A DNA stretch of 27,122 nt from an uncultured bacterium (GTDB taxonomy: Bacteria > Planctomycetota > Uabimicrobiia > Uabimicrobiales > JABWCH01). Of this stretch, positions 14,196-21,508 are shown one piece after another. A program made the translations under genes and the position numbers. How positions within the stretch are numbered: the first letter of the stretch is position 1; each line of letters starts with the position of its first letter. The stretch spans positions 1-27,122 of the forward strand of contig CALKWO010000336.1 of assembly GCA_938003875.1 (NCBI GenBank). The letters are read 5' to 3'. The notes under the pieces were generated by a model. That model saw nothing but the letters and a program-made list of their open reading frames with translations, was not told the origin of the DNA and ran no database searches.

Positions 14196-14252
14196 GTGAA
14201 TACGAATAATGTTCTACCCCTAACACAGAGAAGGGGTTGCAAAAATGTATAA
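14196..14252 (+). CDS. Leader peptide overlapping the replication gene start
   Basis: An 18-codon frame begins with GTG at 14196 behind a strong AGGAG site at 8-nt spacing. Its stop, TAA at 14250-14252, lies just past the ATG (14245) of the large replication gene, so the two overlap by 8 bp in different frames. This is the layout of coupled leader peptides that control rep translation in several plasmid families. The peptide sequence itself is unremarkable, and translation of the frame is inferred from the ribosome binding site. Confidence 0.45.
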   Translation: MNTNNVLPLTQRRGCKNV

Positions 14253-17200
14253 TCCTGATATGTTGAGAATCTTCGATGTCAATATTAGAGAATACATCTC
14301 GTACAAGACTGGTGTCTCATACGAAAACAAAAGTGGGCGATACGAATGTCCGCTATGCCGTTCAGGCCATAGTATGGGCTTCTACACAAGGTTAGGGAAA
14401 GAAAAGTTCAAATGCTTCTCCTGCGGGAAACAGGGTGATGCAATCGATTTCGAAAAAGCTCTTGGGACAACCCAGGAAGATGCGGTGGGGAAAGTCCGTA
14501 ATTACAGTGGAACTTATAAGCCACAAAAGGAAAGAAAATCCAACTGGCCTACCAAGACAGAAATCCTGAAAAACCTGCAACCCATAGATGACTGTAAAGA
14601 GTGGGCAGAAAAGAGAAACTTTGGCAGATTCAACCAAGAGGCTGCTGAAATTCTGCAAAAGAACCTCCTGGGAACAGTATCGTTCCCCTGGTATGGAGAA
14701 GAGAGCAGATACCTTGTTGCCCCTGTCTACGCAGAACCTGAAAGAAAAATACAGACAGTTCAGTTACTAGGCTTTCCAAAACTAGTTGATGGTAAGCTCA
14801 AAACTGACAAGCTGTTTGCTAAAAAAGAGAGCGAACAGGATTCCAGCAAAGGTTATCTGCCCATATTCCCGAAAGAAGCATTCAGAGATGAAATCTTCTT
14901 GGTCGAATCTGTGACGAATGCTGTATCCCTGGCCTGCTTGGGTTTAAAGGCCATAGTGATCTTCTCTGTTGCGAATACTGATTTTGCCAAACAGCTCAAG
15001 AACATTTACCCACAAGAGAAGCTTGTATTCTGGCTGGATAAAGGAAAACCCAAAGAGCAGCTACAAAAGGGCGTTCTGACCATAGAAGAAATGCAACGAC
15101 AGGCCATGAGTAGGTATAACCTTCCTGGTATTTTCTGGAGAGAATCCTTGCCAGGAGGCTATGACCAGAATGACCTTATCAGGGAAGAAAACTGTGATCT
15201 GTTCTACTACCTAGATCAACTTCCTATTGCTCCCCCTGTGGCTAAGAAGGAAAACGAGATCGAGCAGGCCGTATCCTATCAGTCAAAGAACCTTAATCTG
15301 ATCTTAGGTGGTACAGGCATTGGTAAGACAAAACTAATAGAAAAGCTTGGTTTGTCCCATATCGAACAACAAGAACCCATGACCATCTTTACCGATACAG
15401 TCCAGAATGCTACCAGCATATCCTGTGATATGAACTCTGAAGAGCTTGCTCTTGTAATCTCTCATGGTCAAAAAGAGGGAGATATTTCCAAGAATCAGAA
15501 ACAGTACAACGTCAGTACCTATGGCTATCTTGGCTTTAAGGGACACTACCCTTATATCTATGCTGAGGCTGGCCATCAGAATACCAAACAGGGTCTTACC
15601 ACCGACAAAGTCCTTTACCTGGACGAATTCCATCAGCTCTTCGAGACAAGCCGTATCTATTACCCACTCTGCGCCTGTTATGTAGAAAGACAGACCGATG
15701 GAGGAAAGTACTATAGCAGGATTGAGGATTTTCAACACTGGCAGAAGTACAGGTTCGCTTATTGGCCTACTAGAATGGACTTTAACAAGTTTGATTATCT
15801 GGGAAGAATCCTGGAATCTGGTGAAGGGGAGTTCAGGAACACCAATAAGGTATTTGCTGGCCGTCCAGTAACAGACTACCAAGACCCTGCCCTGTATAAG
15901 CAAATCAATGGCACTCTCTTTGGTCTTGATATAGAAACTAGCATTGATACCACTATCCCCATCTTAGAGAAGGACAAAAAATATACAGAATATGACTACC
16001 TTGACGCTTTGCTCAAGAAGACCTACAAAGCAAGGGTAATCTGTGAGTTCCCTATCCTTAAATCTACCAAAGAACCACTAAGCCAGAAGCAGGTAAATGA
16101 TCTGTTTGAGCAGTACTATCAGGAAGGGGAAGAGAAGGCAACGGAGAAGGCTAGAGCTAAAGTGAACAGTCTTGTAACATTCCCCAAGAACTGCGCGTAT
16201 TTGCCAGTTCTAACAGGGCATAATCTGCTCCCGCTTATGCAGTGTCTGACCTATGGGCATACCATCAACGCCTTTACCGCTACCCTTTCAGACAGACAAA
16301 TCAATATACTAGAGCAAGTTATATCTCTATGTGGTTGGACTCTAAGCATCAAAAAGATCGGGATGATTCCCTTTAAATTCAATGTAGATGTCCTTAAGAA
16401 GAGAGAACGCCTAGATTGCGCCCAACAATCCAAAATCCTGGATAGCTTGATCGAAAAGAAAGCACCAAAGAGCCTATGGGTGATATGGAAGATGAGCAAC
16501 GCGGAACAAATTCATGAGAACATGAAATTCTTGAACCCAAATAGAGCAAGAGAGGTATGTTTCTTTAAACAGAAGTATTATAAAGGAATACACCTTGATC
16601 TGGAGTATGCTAGTTCATCTCGTGAGAGTTCAGAGAAACACATAGTAACCTATGCTGGAGCTGCAATCCTTCAGGGGGAGAATATGCCGAATCATCAGAT
16701 TGCCGTGATAGACTGTGGAATCTTTATAGCTAAGGCAGGCTTGGAATTGACCATCGGAGCTACCCAGGAAGAGGTGAAAAGGGAGCTTATGGCCTTCATC
16801 CAACAAGAAATCCTACAGATCACAGGAAGGATATTCAGACCCTTTACCCATGAATGGGAAACCTGGGAGAAGACAACAACCCATGTATCCCAGAAAAAGA
16901 TTGTCCTTCTCTTGCACAACCTGCCAGAAGACCTTAAAGACTTCAGGCTAAATCAAGAGCTTATAGCAGATTATCATGAGGTAACAGATTCAGAAGAAGA
17001 GTACAGGTTTTTCTCACTACTTCCTGATATTGAAATCCAAAGCTATGCCCAGGCTATCATGGATGTTCTTGAGGATAAAACCCCTATCAACTATAAAGAG
17101 ATTGATGCACAAAGACTAGCCGAACAGGACAAAGCGCAAAGGCATATAAGCCACAAACAGAGAAAGGAGCTAGGGGATGACCTCAAAGCAACAAAAGAGG

Positions 17201-17346
17201 AAAAACAGATCGAGTCCTTAAAAAGCAGGATAGCTGAATTGAAAAAACAGGGTATGACCTGGAGGGAAATAGACAAGAAGTTTAACTTGCATCGAAAATC
17301 AAAAGAGGTCAAGGATTCATTGAAGTTATTCTATGAAACCCAATAA
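14245..17346 (+). CDS. Replication protein with CHC2 zinc finger, TOPRIM-like segment and P-loop helicase domain
   Basis: A 1033-aa protein. The N-terminus has a DnaG-like CHC2 zinc finger (C35, C38, H42, C57, C60, with CFSCGKQGDAIDF). A TOPRIM-like segment follows at about 216-265 (IFLVESVTNAVSL with E221, then FWLDKG with D265). A Walker A motif, GGTGIGKT, sits at about 355-362 and a DEAH-like DEFH at about 460-463. QITGRIFRPF at about 857-866 resembles helicase motif VI. The C-terminus is charged and helical and may bind DNA. Together these suggest a primase-helicase that starts replication of the element. The start has AAGGGG about 9 nt upstream and overlaps a leader peptide. Repeats and a structured leader precede it. 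G+C is higher than in neighbours, and it differs from the primase at 518-3436, so the window carries two distinct replication proteins. Confidence 0.82.
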   Translation: MYNPDMLRIFDVNIREYISYKTGVSYENKSGRYECPLCRSGHSMGFYTRLGKEKFKCFSCGKQGDAIDFEKALGTTQEDAVGKVRNYSGTYKPQKERKSNWPTKTEILKNLQPIDDCKEWAEKRNFGRFNQEAAEILQKNLLGTVSFPWYGEESRYLVAPVYAEPERKIQTVQLLGFPKLVDGKLKTDKLFAKKESEQDSSKGYLPIFPKEAFRDEIFLVESVTNAVSLACLGLKAIVIFSVANTDFAKQLKNIYPQEKLVFWLDKGKPKEQLQKGVLTIEEMQRQAMSRYNLPGIFWRESLPGGYDQNDLIREENCDLFYYLDQLPIAPPVAKKENEIEQAVSYQSKNLNLILGGTGIGKTKLIEKLGLSHIEQQEPMTIFTDTVQNATSISCDMNSEELALVISHGQKEGDISKNQKQYNVSTYGYLGFKGHYPYIYAEAGHQNTKQGLTTDKVLYLDEFHQLFETSRIYYPLCACYVERQTDGGKYYSRIEDFQHWQKYRFAYWPTRMDFNKFDYLGRILESGEGEFRNTNKVFAGRPVTDYQDPALYKQINGTLFGLDIETSIDTTIPILEKDKKYTEYDYLDALLKKTYKARVICEFPILKSTKEPLSQKQVNDLFEQYYQEGEEKATEKARAKVNSLVTFPKNCAYLPVLTGHNLLPLMQCLTYGHTINAFTATLSDRQINILEQVISLCGWTLSIKKIGMIPFKFNVDVLKKRERLDCAQQSKILDSLIEKKAPKSLWVIWKMSNAEQIHENMKFLNPNRAREVCFFKQKYYKGIHLDLEYASSSRESSEKHIVTYAGAAILQGENMPNHQIAVIDCGIFIAKAGLELTIGATQEEVKRELMAFIQQEILQITGRIFRPFTHEWETWEKTTTHVSQKKIVLLLHNLPEDLKDFRLNQELIADYHEVTDSEEEYRFFSLLPDIEIQSYAQAIMDVLEDKTPINYKEIDAQRLAEQDKAQRHISHKQRKELGDDLKATKEEKQIESLKSRIAELKKQGMTWREIDKKFNLHRKSKEVKDSLKLFYETQ

Positions 17347-17355
17347 AATCAAGCT

Positions 17356-17412
17356 TGCCGTCAAAACGTGGCTATAGTCCTATAAAGGTACTTCAGCCAC
17401 GATTTGACGGCA
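17356..17412 (+). other. Long hairpin after the replication gene
   Basis: Arms 17356-17373 and 17395-17412 pair over 18 positions with one A/A mismatch (TGCCGTCAAA...TTTGACGGCA). The loop can form a further short stem (AGTCCT/AGGTACT). No T run follows, so it is not a textbook terminator. It may stabilise the mRNA end or be a protein-binding site. It starts 10 bases after the replication gene stop. Confidence 0.65.
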
Positions 17413-17543
17413 CATTTAGAAGGTTCATTGACAATGACTTACGAAGTTCAATATTCTTTTTTCTTACTTTTACATGGTTGATAGATAGTAAATTTCATTT
17501 GTTCTACAAAAGTCCTTAATATTGGTAGTAATTTATTCAATAT

Positions 17544-17591
17544 ATGGCTAAAGCCCACTAATCACTTTAGCCATGATAGGTTTTCCCTCTT
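17544..17591 (+). terminator. Perfect 10-bp hairpin with T-rich tail
   Basis: ATGGCTAAAG (17544-17553) and CTTTAGCCAT (17565-17574) pair perfectly around an 11-nt loop. The following sequence is GATAGGTTTT then CCCTCTTTT, a delayed T-rich tail. A TTGACA element at about 17428 could start a short RNA ending here. Otherwise 17413-17630 holds no gene. Confidence 0.5.
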
Positions 17592-17635
17592 TTGAATTTT
17601 TATTATGATGCTATATGGCGTTATTATTTTTATCA

Positions 17636-17800
17636 GCGACAGGGGCTGCAAGGGCTACAAACCAAATATTGCTTGCTTTTCCCTGTCGCTGCAATGTCGC
17701 CTCAGTAGCTCCAGCGACAAGGTGCTACTGAGAAGCGACATCAGAAGTCCTTTATTTATAAGGTGTTTCGGTTATTTGTAGCCCATGCTTCTTTTGTAGC
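17636..17800. repeat. Cluster B of GC(G/T)ACA sites (second candidate origin or centromere)
   Basis: Ten sites start at 17636, 17654, 17684, 17695, 17704, 17714, 17724, 17735, 17777 and 17795. Eight match GC(G/T)ACA exactly, and those at 17704 and 17724 read GCTACT on one strand. Outer pairs are again 18 bp apart, the distance 17654-17695 is 41 and 17735-17777 is 42, and the sites at 17714/17724/17735 keep the 10 and 11 spacing of cluster A. The shared segment CCTTTATTTATAAGGT, followed by TGCTTCTT and TGTAGC, has the same orientation in both clusters. It ends just before the promoter of the TIR-like gene, so the same sites could also act as operators. Confidence 0.83.
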
Positions 17801-17820
17801 GTTTATTTTTTATGGGAGAT

Positions 17821-17829
17821 TGCTATAAT
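17821..17829 (+). promoter_or_regulatory. Extended -10 promoter of the TIR-like gene
   Basis: TGCTATAAT fits the extended -10 consensus TGnTATAAT. No clear -35 is present at the usual distance, which is acceptable for this promoter class. It lies about 20 bp after site cluster B and 25 bp before the GTG start. Confidence 0.6.
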
Positions 17830-17854
17830 GTATCTTTTTTATAGGAGAAGATAA

Positions 17855-18763
17855 GTGAAGCTTTTTGTAGCTATGCCATTTCATAAGAATTTTTGGCCAG
17901 TTTGGGAAGTAATTCGGGATGCCTGTAAAAGCGTTTCTATTGAGCCATATAGGGTAGATCAAGTTCCCCAGATAGATAACATTGCAGCGACTATCTTTAA
18001 AGAGATAGAGAATTCTGATATTATTCTTGTAGATTTCTCAGGAGATAAAGATCGTGAGATTCCTAATCCAAATGTCGTAACAGAGGCTACACATGCTAGA
18101 AACCAAAAGAAGCCTACAATGATTCTAACGCAGAACACAGGAAGTCTTCCCTTTGACTGGAGAACCCATAGGGCTATAGTATATGAAAATACCCCAGAAT
18201 GTCTTGAACATTTGAAGCGAGAATTGATAGAAAATTTACAGGGACTGAAAAATAGGTTGCAACCACAGAAAGGATTAGACGTTCCTAGGAAGAAAGCCAA
18301 TTTGGTTGTCACTGATTTGATACCAGAGAAAGCTTTAATACCAGAGGAAGATTTAATACCAGAGCCCCCTTTGGGCAGTCCAAAATGTCAAAAAATAAAG
18401 ATAAAGAATGCAGAAATACGTAAAAAAAATGAATATATACGTAAACAAAATGAACCAATAAAAAAACAAAACGAACAAATAAGAGTACAGAATGAACAAA
18501 TATATAAACAGAATGAACTAATACGTAAGGCTATCTCAGAAATAGTTACCTCTTCCAATAACCAAATTTATGGCTATAAGATTCTTCGTCAGGTAGACCT
18601 AGTGGCCCACAGTGGTGATCTTGATGATAATGATGCCAAGATAGCTATAAAAGAAAAGGCTTTCCAGTTAGGGGCAAATGGGATTATCAATCTAAGGATT
18701 ACCCGCTCCAGGGATGGATATGTAAACATCCAGGGAGACGCTGTAGAAATTGAAGAAGCGTAA
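17855..18763 (+). CDS. Nucleoside-deoxyribosyltransferase/TIR-like protein with heptad linker and YbjQ-like C-terminus
   Basis: A 302-aa protein in three parts. Residues 1-130 match the widespread TIR-like/nucleoside 2-deoxyribosyltransferase-like fold: LFVAMPFHKNFWPVW, PYRVDQ, SDIILVDFSG, NPNVVTEATHA (E77 a likely active-site residue) and PFDWRTHRAIVY. Such domains hydrolyse NAD+ or nucleosides, or bind nucleotides, and occur as defence effectors. Residues 154-171 repeat LIPE three times. Residues 186-226 are heptad repeats of the type K-Q-N-E-x-I-R, a coiled coil. Residues 238-300 resemble YbjQ/DUF74 (KAFQLGANGIINLRI), a pentamer-forming fold in known members. The start is GTG with AGGAG 8 nt upstream. 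It lies 61 bp ahead of hsdM, in the same direction, and could share transcription with the type I operon. The oligomerising parts suggest activation by assembly. Confidence 0.72.
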   Translation: MKLFVAMPFHKNFWPVWEVIRDACKSVSIEPYRVDQVPQIDNIAATIFKEIENSDIILVDFSGDKDREIPNPNVVTEATHARNQKKPTMILTQNTGSLPFDWRTHRAIVYENTPECLEHLKRELIENLQGLKNRLQPQKGLDVPRKKANLVVTDLIPEKALIPEEDLIPEPPLGSPKCQKIKIKNAEIRKKNEYIRKQNEPIKKQNEQIRVQNEQIYKQNELIRKAISEIVTSSNNQIYGYKILRQVDLVAHSGDLDDNDAKIAIKEKAFQLGANGIINLRITRSRDGYVNIQGDAVEIEEA

Positions 18764-18824
18764 TGGAACATTATTTGCTGTGCTAATTGATTATCTTTAT
18801 AGATCATATTGCAAAGGAATCAAA

Positions 18825-20339
18825 ATGGCCAAAAAGACCATAGAAGAACCAATGGAGAAGCAGCTCTGGAGGGCTGCGGACAAGCTGCGTAAGAATATTG
18901 ATGCAGCAGAATATAAGCATATCGTTCTGGGGCTTATATTTTTGAAGTATATCTCGGACGCTTTTGAGGATTTGCACGAGAAGCTCTTGAAGGGTGAAGG
19001 AGAATACAAAGGAGGCGATCCAGAGGACAGGGACGAATATAGAGCAGAGAATGTCTTCTTCGTTCCAGAAGAGGCACGATGGTCATATCTTCAGTCCCAG
19101 GCCAAGTCACCCAAGATCGGAACTGTGGTAGATGAAGCTATGGATGCTATAGAAAAAGAGAACTCTGCTATGCTCAAAGATGTTCTTCCCAGAGTCTATG
19201 CTCGTGGTAATCTTGACCCTACTAATCTGGGTGGACTCATTGACCTGATGGGAAATATTGCTCTAGGTGATGCCAAAGCTCGAAGTGCAGATGTTCTAGG
19301 GCATGTGTTTGAGTATTTTCTAGGGGAATTTGCTCTTGCTGAGGGCAAGAAGGGTGGGCAATTCTATACTCCACGTTCTGTAGTAGAGCTTCTTGTTGAG
19401 ATGCTACAGCCCTATAAAGGTCGAGTATTCGATCCTTGCTGTGGTTCAGGTGGCATGTTTGTCCAGTCGGAGAAATTCGTTCTGAGTCATCAGGGCAAGG
19501 TTGATGATATTTCCATCTATGGTCAGGAGAGCAATCAGACTACGTGGCGACTGGCTAGGATGAACCTTGCTATTCGTAGCATTGACAGTTCCCAGGTGAA
19601 ATGGAACAATGAGGGTTCTTTCCTCAAGGATGAGCATAAAGACCTCAAGGCGGACTTTGTTATTGCTAACCCCCCTTTCAACGATAGCGACTGGAGCGGG
19701 GATTTGCTCCGTAAGGATGCTAGATGGAAGTACGGTACGCCCCCTTCTGGCAATGCGAACTATGCCTGGATACAGCACTTTCTCCATCATCTTAGTCCTA
19801 CAGGGACTGCTGGCTTTGTTCTGGCCAAAGGTTCTCTCACATCTAAGACATCAGGAGAGGGGGAAATCCGCAAGAACCTGATTGAGGCTGATTTGGTGGA
19901 CTGCATCGTCAACCTTCCTGCCAAGCTTTTTTTGAATACACAGATTCCAGCCTCCCTGTGGTTCTTGAGTAGGAAGAAGGCCACGAGTAGAGAAATCTTG
20001 TTCATTGATGCCAGGAATCTTGGCTATCTGATAAACCGTAGAACCAAAGAGCTTTCAGCAGAGGATATTCATAAGATAGCCAGTACCTACCAGGGATGGA
20101 AAGATCAGAACTACGAAGACATCAAAGGATTCTGCAATTCCGCCTCCCTTGATCGGGTCAGGGAACTTGACTATGTGCTTACCCCAGGGCGATATGTAGG
20201 GCTACCAGAAGAGGATGATGATTTCGATTTCAACGAAAGATTCAGCAAGCTCCAGGCAGAACTGGAAGAGCAACTGAAAGAAGAAGAGAGGCTCAATGTG
20301 CTGATTCGGGAAAATCTGGGGAAGGTGAGGCTGATATGA
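18825..20339 (+). CDS. hsdM: Type I restriction-modification methyltransferase subunit
   Basis: A 504-aa N6-adenine methyltransferase subunit of a type I system. The N-terminal helical domain (MEKQLWRAADKLRKN...HIVLGLIFLKYISDAF) is typical. The SAM-binding motif FDPCCGSGGMF lies at about 203-213 and the catalytic motif NPPF at about 282-285. ATG 18825 is preferred over an upstream in-frame ATG because AAAGGA lies 6-7 nt before it and the conserved N-terminus begins there. It works with HsdS to methylate host sites and with HsdR to cut unmethylated DNA. Its stop overlaps the hsdS start by 4 bp (ATGA). No sign of damage was seen. Confidence 0.95.
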   Translation: MAKKTIEEPMEKQLWRAADKLRKNIDAAEYKHIVLGLIFLKYISDAFEDLHEKLLKGEGEYKGGDPEDRDEYRAENVFFVPEEARWSYLQSQAKSPKIGTVVDEAMDAIEKENSAMLKDVLPRVYARGNLDPTNLGGLIDLMGNIALGDAKARSADVLGHVFEYFLGEFALAEGKKGGQFYTPRSVVELLVEMLQPYKGRVFDPCCGSGGMFVQSEKFVLSHQGKVDDISIYGQESNQTTWRLARMNLAIRSIDSSQVKWNNEGSFLKDEHKDLKADFVIANPPFNDSDWSGDLLRKDARWKYGTPPSGNANYAWIQHFLHHLSPTGTAGFVLAKGSLTSKTSGEGEIRKNLIEADLVDCIVNLPAKLFLNTQIPASLWFLSRKKATSREILFIDARNLGYLINRRTKELSAEDIHKIASTYQGWKDQNYEDIKGFCNSASLDRVRELDYVLTPGRYVGLPEEDDDFDFNERFSKLQAELEEQLKEEERLNVLIRENLGKVRLI

Positions 20340-21508
20340 GAGAAGGCTGGAAGGAATACAAATTGGGGGAAGTGGGTCTACTACAAAGAGGACGCTCAAG
20401 ACATAGGCCGAGATATGCTTTTCATTTATATGGTGGGAAATATCCTTTTATCCAGACAGGTGAAATCCGAGAATCAAGGAAATATATAACGCAGTTCTCT
20501 CAAACTTATAATGATGCAGGGCTTGAACAAAGCAAATTGTGGCCAACAGGGACATTATGTATTACTATAGCTGCTAACATTGCAGAACTAGCAATTCTTT
20601 CATTTGATGCTTGCTTCCCTGATAGTGTTTTAGGATTTATCCCAGATAAAGAAAAGGCTGATTTAGATTTTGTGTATTACATGCTTACTTATTTTCAAAA
20701 AGAGTTGAAGTATCTTGGTGAAGGTTCTGTTCAGGATAATATTAATTTAGGAACTTTTGAAGATATAGCATTTTTTCTCCCCCCTCTTCCAGAACAACGA
20801 GCCATTGCCTCTGTCCTTTCTAGCCTGGATGACAAAATAGACCTGTTGCACCGTGAGAACAAAACCCTGGAATCTATGGCCGAAACGCTCTTTCGGCAGT
20901 GGTTTGTGGAGGAAGAGAAACAAGTTAGTTCAAAAAATGCTAAAATAACAGAATTGATCGAATTCAATCCTAAAAGGCAAATGAAAAAAGGCTCTATTGC
21001 TCCATACCTTGATATGTCAAATGTTAGTACCTCAACTTTTCATCCTGATAATTGGTATGACCGTGAATTCAATTCAGGGACAAAGTTTGTAAATGGAGAT
21101 ACATTACTTGCACGAATAACACCTTGTTTAGAAAATGGAAAGTCAGCATATGTAACATTTTTGGAAGATGGGCAAATAGGTTGGGGATCAACTGAGTTCA
21201 TTGTTATGTGTACAAAATTCAATTTACATCCTTTTTTGGCATATACTTTGGCAAGAAACAAAGACTTTAGAGATTATGCTGAAAGTTGCCTTGAAGGGAC
21301 AAGCGGACGACAGCGCGTTAACATTGATCATCTTGCAAATTACGAGATTGTTATTCCTCCAGACAACGTTATTCAATCCTTTAATGAATTTATTTCTTTG
21401 ATTGTACCAAAGTTACACGCTAATTTTATCCAAATCCGCACCCTATCCGCCCTCCGTGATACCCTTCTGCCCAAGCTCATGAGCGGGGAAGTGAGGGTAA
21501 GCCTGTGA
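20336..21508 (+). CDS. hsdS: Type I restriction-modification specificity subunit
   Basis: A 390-aa specificity subunit with two target-recognition domains (about 20-150 and 205-350). They are separated by the conserved central helix, LPEQRAIASVLSSLDDKIDLL...LFRQWF, and closed by a matching C-terminal helix, LSALRDTLLPKLMSGEV. Each recognition domain reads half of a bipartite DNA target. The recognition domains are visibly richer in A+T than the conserved helices, a sign of domain exchange between systems. It overlaps hsdM by 4 bp (ATGA) and hsdR by 4 bp (GTGA), so translation is coupled through the operon. The DNA target cannot be read from the sequence. Confidence 0.92.
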   Translation: MREGWKEYKLGEVGLLQRGRSRHRPRYAFHLYGGKYPFIQTGEIRESRKYITQFSQTYNDAGLEQSKLWPTGTLCITIAANIAELAILSFDACFPDSVLGFIPDKEKADLDFVYYMLTYFQKELKYLGEGSVQDNINLGTFEDIAFFLPPLPEQRAIASVLSSLDDKIDLLHRENKTLESMAETLFRQWFVEEEKQVSSKNAKITELIEFNPKRQMKKGSIAPYLDMSNVSTSTFHPDNWYDREFNSGTKFVNGDTLLARITPCLENGKSAYVTFLEDGQIGWGSTEFIVMCTKFNLHPFLAYTLARNKDFRDYAESCLEGTSGRQRVNIDHLANYEIVIPPDNVIQSFNEFISLIVPKLHANFIQIRTLSALRDTLLPKLMSGEVRVSL

